Shown here piece by piece: positions 26,372 to 36,959 of a DNA stretch of 64,000 nucleotides (its first letter is position 1; each line of letters begins with the position of its first letter). The notes under the pieces are model-generated. The model was not told the origin of the DNA and did no database searches. It saw only the letters and a program-made list of their open reading frames with translations. Location of the stretch: contig PLYM01000217.1 in the NCBI GenBank assembly GCA_003153375.1, positions 18,825 to 82,824 on the forward strand, in the 5' to 3' direction. The stretch is from Planctomycetaceae bacterium. Its GTDB lineage: Bacteria; Planctomycetota; Planctomycetia; Pirellulales; PALSA-1355. The translations under genes and the position numbers were made by a program.

Positions 26372-26686
26372 GGTGTCTTTCTAGAGGTGTGAGATGCCGG
26401 CTAGTGACGCACGGAACCTGCCGCGCCCGCAGGGATGTGTTGCAATTGCACCCCTGGCGTCTGATTCGCTTCTGGCAACCTGGCGCGAGGCCCGATTTTT
26501 CCACCCGCGATAGAGTCTCAGACAGCCCATAGCATAGCGGTTTTGCCCGTATTCACAAAGGCCGACGGGGCCGGCGATAACCGCGTAAAACGTGCCCGAT
26601 TTGCGTGTCCGCACCGTCGTGCGGGCGTGCGATGTCGCGAAGCTGTGCACCGGCGTGTTCGGCCCCGCGTGGCCTCCAAATCGCGA
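26372..26686. other. Divergent spacer, no gene seen
   Basis: Part of the 432-bp spacer between fumC and the SirB1-like gene. It should contain the fumC promoter on the minus strand. Track ORFs crossing it end inside the flanking genes and show no family features. Confidence 0.5.
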
Positions 26687-26715
26687 TTGCCCGAGCCCTG
26701 ACACCCCTCTACAAT
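26687..26715 (+). promoter_or_regulatory. Sigma-70-type promoter of the SirB1-like gene
   Basis: TTGCCC (26687-26692) and TACAAT (26710-26715) are separated by exactly 17 bases, about 88 bases before ATG 26804. Four of six -35 and five of six -10 positions match the housekeeping consensus. Confidence 0.5.
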
Positions 26716-26803
26716 TGCGCGCTCGCGATGATTTTTGCGTTTCCAAACAGCTTGCCAGCACGACGCGTCGCAACCCGATGACGAAATCCGCTGCCTTGTC
26801 GAT

Positions 26804-27640
26804 ATGACTCAGTTCGCAAGCGATCCCGAGTTCAGCAAGCTGGTGGCCGGACGTTGCGATATTAACCTCGTCCACTTCATGCTCGAGGTGGCTGCCGACG
26901 CCTATCCGCAACTCGATCCGATGGAGAGCCTGGTCGAAATCGATCGGCTCGCCGTGGCCTGTTGCGATCACAACGCCTGCCGGGCCTCGCGCGATGTGCG
27001 CGAACGATTGGTGGCCATGAGCCGGCTGCTGTATGAAGTCGAGGGCTTTCACGGCAATCGCGACGCCTATTACGAGCCGCAGAACAGCTATCTCAACGAA
27101 GTATTGCGGCGCCGCTGCGGCATCCCGATCTCGTTGGGCATCCTTTATATGTCAATCGCCGCGCGCAACGGCGTAAAAATGTTCGGCGTCAACACGCCTG
27201 GCAATTTCGTGATCGGCTGTTGCACGGGCACCGACGTCGTGTTCGTCGATCCGTTCACCAATGGCGACGTTCTGGATCAATCCGGCTGTCGCTGCCGCAT
27301 CGAGCAGAGCATGGGAAAGAAAGGCGAAATCGGCGACGAACATTTCCGTGCCGCCGCCCCGTTGGACATCGCGGCCCGCGTGTTGCGCAACCTGAAGGCG
27401 GCCCATGCCATCGAGCAGCGCTGGGACGCCGTGCTGTGCGTGCAAAAGCGGCTGGCCGCGCTGCTGCCGCACGTGCCGCAAGAGCGCCGCGACTTGGGTC
27501 TGGTCTATTTGCGGCTGGGCCAGCCGACGCAGGCGCTTCCGGTCCTGGAACAATACACGAACACCTGCGGCCACGAACAGGCGGCCGCCTTGCAGCCTTC
27601 CATTCAAGCCGCCCGCCGGATGATCGCCGAGTTGAACTGA
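26804..27640 (+). CDS. SirB1-like transglutaminase-fold protein with TPR
   Basis: 278 residues from ATG 26804 (the track uses an upstream TTG). The core NSYLNEVLRRRCGIPISLGILYMSIAARNGVKMFGVNTPGNF is the hallmark of the SirB1/transglutaminase_9 family: a Cys in RRCGIP and a His-less variant of the usual GHF site (here GNFVIG). A C-terminal TPR-like segment (RDLGLVYLRLGQPTQALPVLE) completes the family layout. The usual histidine after GVNTPG is Asn, so peptidase-type catalysis may be lost. The role of SirB1 proteins is not settled. Confidence 0.82.
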   Translation: MTQFASDPEFSKLVAGRCDINLVHFMLEVAADAYPQLDPMESLVEIDRLAVACCDHNACRASRDVRERLVAMSRLLYEVEGFHGNRDAYYEPQNSYLNEVLRRRCGIPISLGILYMSIAARNGVKMFGVNTPGNFVIGCCTGTDVVFVDPFTNGDVLDQSGCRCRIEQSMGKKGEIGDEHFRAAAPLDIAARVLRNLKAAHAIEQRWDAVLCVQKRLAALLPHVPQERRDLGLVYLRLGQPTQALPVLEQYTNTCGHEQAAALQPSIQAARRMIAELN

Positions 27641-27722
27641 CCCGCGGCGGCGACATGGGTTTCCGTATGGCATCGTGCCTTCCGCGCGGAAGGATCCAAG
27701 CTTTGTGGTCCGGAGGCGTGCC

Positions 27723-29045
27723 ATGGCGAGCATCGATTGGACGGCTCGCCGCGTGACGATCATGGGCCTCGGAAGTCATGGCGGCGCCTTAGGCGCGGCG
27801 CGCTATCTGGCGCGGCAGGGCGCGCGGGTCACGATCAGCGACACCGCTCCCTCGGAGGCGCTCGGCGAATCGCTCGGGCTCTTGGCCGATGTGCCGATCG
27901 CCCGGCTGGCATTCGGTGGCCACGACGAGGCCGACTTTCGGACCGCCGAGTTCGTGGTCGTCAACCCGGCCGTGCGGCCCGGTCATCCCTGTTTGCAAAT
28001 TGCCCAGGCCAGCGGAGCGAAGCTGACCTCGGAGATCGAGCTATTTCTTCAACGCTGCCTGGTCCGCGTGGTGGGCGTGACGGGCTCGAACGGAAAATCG
28101 ACCACCTGCGCCATGCTGGCCGCCATGTTTACCACGGCGGGCCGTCGTGTTTGGCTGGGCGGCAATTTTGGCGGTTCGCTGCTCGACGATGTGGAAACGA
28201 TGACGCCCGACGATTGGGTGATCCTCGAACTGAGCAGTTTTCAATTGGCCCGCTTGAGCGAGGGGACGCCGCTGCCTGCGATCGCCGTGGTCACCAACTG
28301 TGCCCCCAATCACCTGGACTGGCACGGCAGCTTCGCCGCGTATCGAATGGCTAAACAGCGCCTGATCAGTGGGCAATCGGCAGCAGGCATTGGGGTGCTC
28401 AACCAGCACGACGGCTCATTGGATGGCTGGAACTCGGTGGCCGGCGGATCCGTGCGCGATGCCTGGCCGCTCGAGAGATTGCCGTCGTTAGCGGTGCCGG
28501 GCCAGCACAACCGACAGAATGCCGCCTGCGCGGCGGCAGCTGCCTCGGCCGCTGGAGTGAGTGACGGGGCGATCGTCACCGCGCTGGCTGAGTTTCGCGG
28601 GCTCGAGCATCGATTGCAGTTCGTGGCCGAGATCGCTGGGCGCCACTACTACAACGATTCGAAATCGACGACGCCCGAGGCCACGCTGGCGGCATTGGCT
28701 GCCGTGGACCGGCCGGTTTGGTTGCTCGCCGGCGGGCAATCGAAAGGCGTCGCCTTCGAACCGTTGGCACGCGCGATCGTCGCGCGGGCGCAAGGTGCCG
28801 CCTTGTTTGGCGCCGCGCGACAAGAACTGCACGCCTGCCTTAAAGCATACGCGCCAAATTTCAATGCCCGCATGAGCGAGCGACTCGACAAGGCGCTGGC
28901 CTGGTGCGCGGGCCGTGCGCGCGAGGGCGACGCGATCCTGCTCTCGCCGGCGTGCGCGAGCCTTGATCAATTCCGCGACTTCACGGCGCGCGGTGAAATG
29001 TTTTGCAACCTGGTGCGCGGCCTTGCGCCGCGCGCCGCGCGTTGA
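27723..29045 (+). CDS. murD: UDP-N-acetylmuramoyl-L-alanine--D-glutamate ligase
   Basis: 440 residues from ATG 27723. N-terminal Rossmann domain (VTIMGLGSHGGALGAARYLARQG), central Mur-ligase ATP site GVTGSNGKSTTCAM, ILELSSFQLARL, TNCAPNHLDWHGSF and a C-terminal region with HYYNDSKSTTPEATLAAL and LLAGGQSKGVAF, all diagnostic of MurD. It adds D-Glu to UDP-MurNAc-L-Ala in peptidoglycan synthesis. It stands outside any visible division/cell-wall cluster, with a SirB1-like gene upstream and a structured RNA or terminator downstream. Confidence 0.95.
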   Translation: MASIDWTARRVTIMGLGSHGGALGAARYLARQGARVTISDTAPSEALGESLGLLADVPIARLAFGGHDEADFRTAEFVVVNPAVRPGHPCLQIAQASGAKLTSEIELFLQRCLVRVVGVTGSNGKSTTCAMLAAMFTTAGRRVWLGGNFGGSLLDDVETMTPDDWVILELSSFQLARLSEGTPLPAIAVVTNCAPNHLDWHGSFAAYRMAKQRLISGQSAAGIGVLNQHDGSLDGWNSVAGGSVRDAWPLERLPSLAVPGQHNRQNAACAAAAASAAGVSDGAIVTALAEFRGLEHRLQFVAEIAGRHYYNDSKSTTPEATLAALAAVDRPVWLLAGGQSKGVAFEPLARAIVARAQGAALFGAARQELHACLKAYAPNFNARMSERLDKALAWCAGRAREGDAILLSPACASLDQFRDFTARGEMFCNLVRGLAPRAAR

Positions 29046-29121
29046 TGGCGCGCCGCTTTTGCCGTCCCAGAACGCGCGCAGTGCTTGCATCGCGCGGCAA
29101 CTTGCGTTAGGATAAGCGGCA

Positions 29122-29231
29122 GTTGCTTCCGGCTCGTTGAGTCGAAAGCAACGGACCTCGAGGTCGACGGCTGTGAGGTCTCCTTGGCGGAGACCGAAGC
29201 GGCGCTGGGAGTCGTCCCTCGAGGTTTTTTT
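29122..29231 (+). ncRNA. Structured RNA candidate or elaborate terminator after murD
   Basis: Three nested or adjacent helices can be drawn by eye. First, GTTGCTT...AAGCAAC (29122-29152), extended inside by a second helix CGGCTC/GAGTCG. Second, ACCTCGAGG (29155-29163) pairs with CCTCGAGGT (29217-29225), continued by CGAC/GTCG and closed on an inner perfect hairpin GGTCTCC-TTGGC-GGAGACC (29177-29195). The outer helix runs straight into seven Ts (29225-29231), the layout of an intrinsic terminator. It lies 76 bp after murD and 45 bp before a small membrane-protein gene. It could be an independent small RNA, a 3' UTR, or a leader. Confidence 0.5.
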
Positions 29232-29275
29232 CGTCACCTCGCTAACTGCATCTCGGCACGCGTGAGACCGCTCGG

Positions 29276-29605
29276 GTGGGCAAGGTTAAAGAGCCGACCA
29301 ATCCGTTCTACGTTTTGGTGGTCATTCTGGGCGTGGTGTTTCTGATCACGGCCTGCGGCTACGGCACGATGACCTATCGGGCCATCGCGCCCAACGCACC
29401 GCGCGACGGAGCTCCCCACCCTTGGATGGACTTTCTCGACCGCAACGGCATGCAATTGCTGGGCGGTGAATTGGCCGCTCTGGCCGCCGTCACTTTTGGC
29501 GCCATGTGGCTTGATCGCTATCGGTCGCTGGCGGACCAACGCCGGGAGCGAGGGTCGGGCGACCACGAATTTCGCACGGATGCCCGGGATGACGAGAGGA
29601 ATTAA
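29276..29605 (+). CDS. Small membrane protein of unknown function
   Basis: 109 residues from GTG 29276. Two hydrophobic segments are visible: YVLVVILGVVFLITACGYG (about 12-30) and LLGGELAALAAVTFGAMW (about 61-78). A charged cytosolic tail rich in Arg and Asp follows. No domain is recognised. It lies directly downstream of the murD 3' structured element. Confidence 0.6.
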   Translation: MGKVKEPTNPFYVLVVILGVVFLITACGYGTMTYRAIAPNAPRDGAPHPWMDFLDRNGMQLLGGELAALAAVTFGAMWLDRYRSLADQRRERGSGDHEFRTDARDDERN

Positions 29606-29630
29606 CTGGTCCGCTAGGACTGGCTACAAT
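29602..29630 (+). promoter_or_regulatory. Sigma-70-type promoter of the cupin gene
   Basis: TTAACT (29602-29607), a 17-base spacer and TACAAT (29625-29630), about 70 bases upstream of the cupin ATG at 29699. The -35 element overlaps the stop of the preceding gene. The same TACAAT with a 17-bp spacer occurs ahead of the SirB1-like gene. Confidence 0.45.
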
Positions 29631-29698
29631 TCACTCAGCGTTCAGTCCATTTCCAGATGGGATCACAGACGGAATCATTGTCGAATGGGATCATTGTC

Positions 29699-30085
29699 AT
29701 GAAAGTGAATCACTACGAGCAGGTTTCCAAGGCCCCCGTCACGATGGAGGGAGCCATCGGCTGCGAGGTTCGCTGGCTGGTTGACGAGGCCCAGGGAGCG
29801 CCTAATTTTGCCATGCGGCAATTCGAGGTCGCTCCTGGCGGCCACACTCCCAAGCACAGCCATCCCTACGAACACGAGATTTTCGTCCTCGAAGGCTCGG
29901 GCGTCGTGCTCGAAGGCGACGCGGAGCACCTCCTTTCGGCCGGCGATTTCGTGCTGGTCACGCCTGGCGAGGTCCACCAGTTTCGCAATACCGGCGCCAC
30001 GCCGTTAAAATTCCTCTGCCTGGTCCCCAATTCCTCCGTCGGCCAAAAGGTGACGCCGGCCGAGTGCAGCCGGCCCGTCAGCTAG
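29699..30085 (+). CDS. Cupin domain-containing protein
   Basis: 128 residues from ATG 29699. A single small beta-barrel cupin: motif 1 GGHTPKHSHPYEHEIFVLEG supplies two His, a Glu position and another His for metal binding, and motif 2 is GDFVLVTPGEVHQFRNTG. Single-cupin proteins of this size often act as small metal-dependent enzymes or sensors; the substrate cannot be told. It precedes ligA by nine bases and may share its transcript. Confidence 0.88.
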   Translation: MKVNHYEQVSKAPVTMEGAIGCEVRWLVDEAQGAPNFAMRQFEVAPGGHTPKHSHPYEHEIFVLEGSGVVLEGDAEHLLSAGDFVLVTPGEVHQFRNTGATPLKFLCLVPNSSVGQKVTPAECSRPVS

Positions 30086-32098
<2,013 letters not shown>

Positions 32099-32144
32099 GA
32101 CATTGAGCAAACTCCGCGAGCCAACCAGGAATTCAGGGCAGGCA

Positions 32145-33266
32145 ATGACCGAAATACCGTACGATCAGCAATTCTTCGCATCGCATGAGGCCGGCGCACG
32201 CAGCAGCGCCCGGGCCGCTATTCCCTTGGTTTTAGAGCTCGTCAAGCCACGAAGCATCTTGGACGTCGGTTGTGGCATTGGCACCTGGCTGGCCGAATTT
32301 CAGGCTGCCGGCATTACGGACTATGTGGGCGTCGACGGTGACTATGTGAACCGCGAATCGCTGGTGATCGAGCCCGAGCGTTTTGTCGCGCACGACCTGG
32401 ATGAGCCGCTTGATTTGGGCCGGCGTTTTGACCTGGCCATCAGCCTCGAGGTTGCCGAACACTTGCCCGACGAATCGGCCGCTGCGTTCGTCGCCTCGCT
32501 CACGGCGCTAGCTCCGGTGGTGATGTTCTCAGCAGCCATCCCGCACCAAGGCGGCGACGGCCACGTCAACGAGCAGTGGCCCGAGTATTGGCAGGCCAAA
32601 TTTGCCGAACAGAATTACGTGGTCGTCGACTGCCTCCGCGAGCTGCTTTGGCGCGACAAGGACGTGGAACCCTGGTACGCGCAGAACATGCTGCTGTTTG
32701 TCGACCGCCAGCGACTGTCGGATTATCCACGGCTGGCCGCCCATTTTGCGCAAGCCGGCGAACACCCGCGCTTGTCGATCGTGCATCCCGATCATTACCT
32801 GCGGCTGCACGAGCGCGTACTCGACGAGTTGGCCGAAGCGCGCCGCACGGCGTTGCAGGCCTCGGTCAACTTGCGTGAGTTCAATCTGCTCGCGGTTCCC
32901 GACTGGACGCAGCCCCAGGATCAGTTGGTCGACCAATTGCGTGCGCTATTTGGCGCCGTGCTGACGCATCCGCAGGGATCACGTATCGCGCTGCTAATTC
33001 ATTACGCAGGCGACCAGGCGGGCAATCTACTGGCGCTGATCGCCCGGGAGATTCTCGCCCCCGGTGGTGTACCGATTGCCGGCGGACCGGCCATCAGCGG
33101 TGTTGGCCCCACGTTCGGTCAACAGTGGAGGATCCTGTTGCCCCTGCTGAAAGCTCGCGTTGCGATCGGCAAAGAAGACGAGCGGGCAGTCGCCGCGACC
33201 GGTGCTGAGCGTTTGCCTGTTTTGCCACTATCGGTGCTCCAGCGAAAGCAAGCCCTGCAGTTCTAA
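32145..33266 (+). CDS. Class I SAM-dependent methyltransferase
   Basis: 373 residues from ATG 32145. Motif I SILDVGCGIGTWLAEFQ, acidic loop YVGVDGDYVNRESL and LAISLEVAEHLPDE show a small-molecule methyltransferase fold in residues about 35-190, similar to enzymes found in glycan or secondary-metabolite loci. The C-terminal 170 residues have no recognised domain. It lies 46 bp after ligA; the pairing appears to be chance. Confidence 0.8.
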   Translation: MTEIPYDQQFFASHEAGARSSARAAIPLVLELVKPRSILDVGCGIGTWLAEFQAAGITDYVGVDGDYVNRESLVIEPERFVAHDLDEPLDLGRRFDLAISLEVAEHLPDESAAAFVASLTALAPVVMFSAAIPHQGGDGHVNEQWPEYWQAKFAEQNYVVVDCLRELLWRDKDVEPWYAQNMLLFVDRQRLSDYPRLAAHFAQAGEHPRLSIVHPDHYLRLHERVLDELAEARRTALQASVNLREFNLLAVPDWTQPQDQLVDQLRALFGAVLTHPQGSRIALLIHYAGDQAGNLLALIAREILAPGGVPIAGGPAISGVGPTFGQQWRILLPLLKARVAIGKEDERAVAATGAERLPVLPLSVLQRKQALQF

Positions 33267-33354
33267 TGGGTTACGGCGAGGGTGCGATCTGGTAATTTCT
33301 GCGGGGGATCAAGAAACTTCGAACTTTTCTGCCCCCGCTGCGTAGAATGCCGCT

Positions 33355-33735
33355 ATGCGAGGCTTGCGGTCACTTCTGGTGTTGATGAGCGTGGCGCTGG
33401 TCATTTTACCAGCCGCCCCCTGCGTGCTGTTTAGTGCCTGCCCGGCCCTGGTCCGCGCGGAGCCAACAGCCCCGATCCATTCTTGTTGTGACCGGCACAA
33501 GGCGGAACCCCCTCATGCCACCTCTGGGCCGGTTGCGCCCTGCAAAATGGCCTGCTGTCAGGCGAAGACCGTCCCGCCGCTGGTGAAGAAGACCGCGGCT
33601 CCCGACGTGTCGGCTACCGTGGCGACTCTATCGCCGCAGCCAATCCCGACTTTCGTCGCCGGCGTCGTGCTTCCAAGCGTGGCACCGCCCGCGTCTCGAT
33701 CGCTGCAGATTCTCCATTGCCTGTGGCGCTGTTGA
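33355..33735 (+). CDS. Small secreted Cys/Pro-rich protein, possibly metal-related
   Basis: 126 residues, unrecognised. A signal peptide (SLLVLMSVALVILPAAP) precedes a mature part with SCCDRHKAEPPHA, then CKMACCQAKT, and a C-terminal hydrophobic stretch ending HCLWRC. The paired cysteines and His suggest metal binding, as in the small proteins that accompany copper or zinc efflux loci. A second Cys-rich gene follows in the same direction 126 bp later. Confidence 0.55.
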   Translation: MRGLRSLLVLMSVALVILPAAPCVLFSACPALVRAEPTAPIHSCCDRHKAEPPHATSGPVAPCKMACCQAKTVPPLVKKTAAPDVSATVATLSPQPIPTFVAGVVLPSVAPPASRSLQILHCLWRC

Positions 33736-33861
33736 ATGCTGCGCGCTTGCCTGTCGCAACCCTCAGGGTCGCGGCATTGCCGGCAGTCCGTTTTGGCGGA
33801 CACGGTGCGCTCATTTCAGTTCCACGAAGCTATTTCTTTTCAGGCATGAGGAGTTCATTTT

Positions 33862-34251
33862 ATGATTACGCGTCTCCAAATTTCGATCGCAGTATTACTC
33901 GTCGCCGTGGCCTCGGTTGCCGTGGCCACTGCTTGGGCGGTTGAGCCCGAGGCCAAGTCGTGTTGCCAGCAAAAGCTGGCTTGCTGCTCGGCCGACAAAG
34001 CCTGCTGCCAGGCAACCGCCAAGAACGGTTGCTGCGAGCAGGGCCTGGCTTGCTGCAAGGAAGACCGGGAGTGCTGCGCCGCGGTCCAGCGCTGCTGCGT
34101 CGAGGGCAAGAGCTGCTGCAACGAGGCTCGCGCCTGCTGCGGCCAGCCCGCGGGTGGCAAGTCGGCCGATGCCAAGTCGGCAAGTGGCAAGTCGGCCAAG
34201 AGCTGCTGCGCCAAGCCGACTTCGGAAAGCCCGGCGCCAACCCGGTCTTAA
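33862..34251 (+). CDS. Secreted dicysteine heptad-repeat protein (metallothionein-like)
   Basis: 129 residues. A signal peptide (ISIAVLLVAVASVAVATAWA) is followed by a run of CC pairs: SCCQQKLACCSADKACC, then NGCCEQGLACCKEDRECC and AVQRCCVEGKSCCNEARACC. Nine pairs are seen with five residues between nearly all of them (one gap of seven), and a tenth pair comes after a Lys/Ser/Ala linker (KSADAKSASGKSAK). Some 20 Cys in a mature protein of about 100 residues implies metal or disulfide chemistry. I know no exact family. A perfect intrinsic terminator closes the gene. Confidence 0.7.
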   Translation: MITRLQISIAVLLVAVASVAVATAWAVEPEAKSCCQQKLACCSADKACCQATAKNGCCEQGLACCKEDRECCAAVQRCCVEGKSCCNEARACCGQPAGGKSADAKSASGKSAKSCCAKPTSESPAPTRS

Positions 34252-34288
34252 GGTCTGGTTTTGCCCCAGCGCGATGATCGCAATCGCA

Positions 34289-34333
34289 CGGGCACGCGGT
34301 AGCCACTATGGCCGCCGCGTGCCCGATTTTTTT
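34289..34333 (+). terminator. Intrinsic terminator of the dicysteine protein gene
   Basis: A perfect 11-bp stem CGGGCACGCGG (34289-34299) / CCGCGTGCCCG (34315-34325) followed by ATTTTTTT, 38 bases after the stop codon. Confidence 0.85.
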
Positions 34334-34350
34334 GCCGCGTGGTTTGGCGG

Positions 34351-35115
34351 TTAGTTCGCCGTGGCGCCACCGTCGATGACGACGACCTGGCCGGTCACGT
34401 ACGACGCTTCGTCCGAAGCGAGGTAGAGAGCGGCGAAGCCGATTTCGTCGGGCATGCCGATGTGGCCGATCGGCTGCGTGGCTTCGAGCTTGGCCCGATA
34501 TTTCTCGTTCTTCCAGAAAAACTCGCTGAAATCGGTCTGAATCAAGCCCGGGGCGATCGCATTGACGCGAACGCCCTTCTGGCCGAATTCGCAGGCCCAG
34601 GTGCGCGTCATCATGATCAGGCCCGCCTTGGTGAAGCTATACAGCAGCCCGCCCGGCTGGGGGCGCAAGCCGGCAATCGAGGCGATGTTGATGATCGACC
34701 CCGCCTTCTTTTCGATCATCTTGGGCACGGTCAGACGAATCAGCCGCATCGCGGCCTTGATGTTCACGTCGACCATTTTGTCGACCATATCATCGGTCAC
34801 CTCGAGCGAGGGCCCCTGCCCGATGTTCGTGGCGCTGTTGTTCACCAGGATGTCGACCGGGCCCAGTTGCTTCTCGATGGCTTGCACCAGCCCTTCGAGC
34901 TGTTCCTTACGGCCCACGTGACATTCCATGGGAACTACCTTGCCGGGGAGCGAGGCCAGTTCGTCAGCCGTGGCCTGGAGGTTTTCCATCTTGCGGCTGG
35001 CAATGACGACGCTGGCCCCCGCTTCGGCAAACTTCTTCGTGATCGCCTTGCCAATCCCTCGTCCGCCGCCGGTGATCAGAGCCACTTTGCCCTTCAGACT
35101 GATCGCTGCGCTCAT
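34351..35115 (-). CDS. SDR family oxidoreductase (FabG-like)
   Basis: 254 residues. Classical SDR: cofactor loop [10 protein letters not shown] near the start, [11 protein letters not shown], catalytic Ser in [17 protein letters not shown] (Tyr and Lys), and the C-terminal [18 protein letters not shown] typical of FabG-like enzymes. The NNSAT variant replaces the usual NNAG. It follows a thioesterase gene in the same direction by about 40 bp, so a fatty-acyl or polyketide-like substrate is plausible. Confidence 0.9.
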   Translation of the reverse strand: MSAAISLKGKVALITGGGRGIGKAITKKFAEAGASVVIASRKMENLQATADELASLPGKVVPMECHVGRKEQLEGLVQAIEKQLGPVDILVNNSATNIGQGPSLEVTDDMVDKMVDVNIKAAMRLIRLTVPKMIEKKAGSIINIASIAGLRPQPGGLLYSFTKAGLIMMTRTWACEFGQKGVRVNAIAPGLIQTDFSEFFWKNEKYRAKLEATQPIGHIGMPDEIGFAALYLASDEASYVTGQVVVIDGGATAN

Positions 35116-35154
35116 TGCTGTCTCGCTCGCTTGAGGTAATGAAATGGAAATGGT

Positions 35155-35628
35155 TCAAGGATGTTTTTCGAACCGGCCAATACCCTGTCTGATGGACTCG
35201 GGCAAGGAGGCCTTTTGATTCTGGCGGTAGTCGTAAATCACGACGCGCTGCTGTCCCTGGGCCGCGACGTGGCGCATGGCATGACTGACGATCACCGATT
35301 CCATCTCGAACCGATCGTGTTGCACGTCGCGGATGCGGGTGCCGATCGAAACCGTGTCGGGATAGGTCAATGCGCGGCGAAAGCGGCAATCCGTCCAGGA
35401 TAGGATCGGGCCCACCCCGGTCTCGGCCTGCACTTTCATGAAGCCCATCTCGGTGAAGCACTGCAGCCGTGCGTGTTCGAGGTAACGGAAATAGACCGTG
35501 TTGTTCACGTGGCCGTTGGCATCCATGTCGCCCCAGGCGACCATCGTCGTGACGACGACGGGATAGTCGACCAACAGCTCGGCCACGGCCGATTCCAATG
35601 CAGCACGGTCCACACGCGCGTCCCCCAT
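35155..35628 (-). CDS. Acyl-CoA thioesterase, hotdog fold (4-hydroxybenzoyl-CoA type)
   Basis: 157 residues. The motif VAWGDMDANGHVNNTVYFRYLEHARL is the signature of the 4HBT/YbgC branch of hotdog thioesterases, with the catalytic Asp in the usual place. It hydrolyses an acyl-CoA of unknown chain. It is upstream of, and probably cotranscribed with, the SDR gene. Confidence 0.88.
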   Translation of the reverse strand: MGDARVDRAALESAVAELLVDYPVVVTTMVAWGDMDANGHVNNTVYFRYLEHARLQCFTEMGFMKVQAETGVGPILSWTDCRFRRALTYPDTVSIGTRIRDVQHDRFEMESVIVSHAMRHVAAQGQQRVVIYDYRQNQKASLPESIRQGIGRFEKHP

Positions 35629-35900
35629 CCAACCTACCGTCCGTTCGGTAAGCTAGCACGTCGCGGGGCGCCTGGATAGGGGCCGGGACGTGACCGGACT
35701 GTGCCCTGGGAACGGCTGTCGAAATGAGCCAGGCAGGCCGATCGTGGTGGGATTGTCGGGCTTGTGCGGGCTGTTGGGTGTCAGGGTTTTTGGCGCGGCG
35801 GAGAGTCCGAGCTAGGTTTGCCTTCAGCAGCCTGGGCCGATTTCGTGCACTGCCTTGGCCTGGGCCGCGCTTAACCAATCTCCGTTTTGGGGCAACGTGC

Positions 35901-36272
35901 ATGCGCACCGCGATCATCTGTTTGCTGCTCTTTATCCTGCCGCCGCTGGCCGTGCTCGGCTGGCAGCGCTATGAGGAATTCCAGGCAGAAGCGAGATTGC
36001 GTCCCCAGTTGCACTGGGCCGATGAGGTCTTGTTCTTCAATGCTTCGTGGTGCGGACCCTGTCGTCACATGAAGCCCATCGTGGCCGATTTGCGTCGCCA
36101 GGGCTATCGATTGCGCGACATCGACATCGACAAGAACCATTCCCTGGCCGCGAAGTACGGCGTCCGCTCGATCCCGACCTTCGTTTTTCTCAGCGGCGGC
36201 AGTGAGGTCAGCCGGTTCTCCGGAGGTACATCGCCCGAGAACCTTCGCGAACTTTGCGCCAACTACCGCTAA
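35901..36272 (+). CDS. Membrane-anchored thioredoxin-family protein
   Basis: 123 residues from ATG 35901; the track's longer version adds an unsupported N-terminus. An N-terminal membrane anchor or signal (IICLLLFILPPLAVLGW) precedes a thioredoxin fold with FFNASWCGPCRHMKPIV (Cys51, Cys54), the cis-Pro site SIPTFVFL and LRDIDIDKNHSLAAKYGV. It should work as a thiol reductant or disulfide-exchange protein on the outer side of the cytoplasmic membrane. Confidence 0.88.
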   Translation: MRTAIICLLLFILPPLAVLGWQRYEEFQAEARLRPQLHWADEVLFFNASWCGPCRHMKPIVADLRRQGYRLRDIDIDKNHSLAAKYGVRSIPTFVFLSGGSEVSRFSGGTSPENLRELCANYR

Positions 36273-36357
36273 GCCCGCCGGCGGTGCTAGCAGAGCCACT
36301 GCCCCACCGGCAACTGCTCTGGAATGTCACCGCGCGATTTGGGAGACTTCCGCTCCC

Positions 36358-36612
36358 ATGTCTCCACAAGCTTTTCAGAATATGAGTTCAAAGCCGGGCT
36401 CTGCGTCTCGCCTCATGACCTGGGGGCTGGCGGCAGCGACCTGCGTCGGCCTGCTTGGCGCGGGCTGCCAACGCTGGAATTGGCGCGGCGATGGGTTTGG
36501 CGACAACATGGGTCGATTTGCCGAGAAGCTGCGCCCGCCGGCCGACGAACGAGGTTTCTCAGGCCTCGACTCCCGGGCTCGCGAAGTGGAGCGCGACCTG
36601 GGCGTCCGCTGA
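36358..36612 (+). CDS. Small lipoprotein
   Basis: 84 residues from ATG 36358 (ATG 36382 is also possible). The LLGAGC lipobox near residue 36 predicts lipid attachment at Cys. The mature part of about 47 residues is polar (QRWNWRGDGFGDNMGRFAEK) with no known domain. Confidence 0.6.
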   Translation: MSPQAFQNMSSKPGSASRLMTWGLAAATCVGLLGAGCQRWNWRGDGFGDNMGRFAEKLRPPADERGFSGLDSRAREVERDLGVR

Positions 36613-36689
36613 GTTTTGCTGGCAATTCGCGGTCCGCATCCCATAATGGATTCGGTAGCCGCGTATCCGCGAACTTTGGGGAGGCAACC

Positions 36690-36959
36690 ATGCAGAAGGT
36701 TGGCCAGACTTTTGCCAGCACGACCGAATTCCTCGACGGCAACGAATACTTGGACTGTACGTTCAGTGACTGCCAGATCGTTTTCGGTGGCGGCGACTTG
36801 CCGGGGATTGTCAACTGTCAGTTCAACAACTGCCGCTGGCAATTTGCCAACGCGGCCGAGCGGACGCTGAACTTCATGCGGCAGGTTTATCACGGCATGG
36901 GCGCCGGCGGCGCTGACATTGTCGAGGCCACTCTGAACGCGATTCGACAGCCCCTCTGA
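36690..36959 (+). CDS. Small conserved-looking protein of unknown function
   Basis: 89 residues from ATG 36690, with a strong GGGGAGG about six bases upstream. The sequence has a two-strand repeat, LDCTFSDCQIVFGG and VNCQFNNCRWQFAN, reminiscent of the beta-turn rungs of pentapeptide-like proteins. A helical end follows (TLNFMRQVYHGMG). No signal peptide. I have a sense of small bacterial proteins with the same CxFxxC rungs, but no function is known to me. Confidence 0.65.
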   Translation: MQKVGQTFASTTEFLDGNEYLDCTFSDCQIVFGGGDLPGIVNCQFNNCRWQFANAAERTLNFMRQVYHGMGAGGADIVEATLNAIRQPL

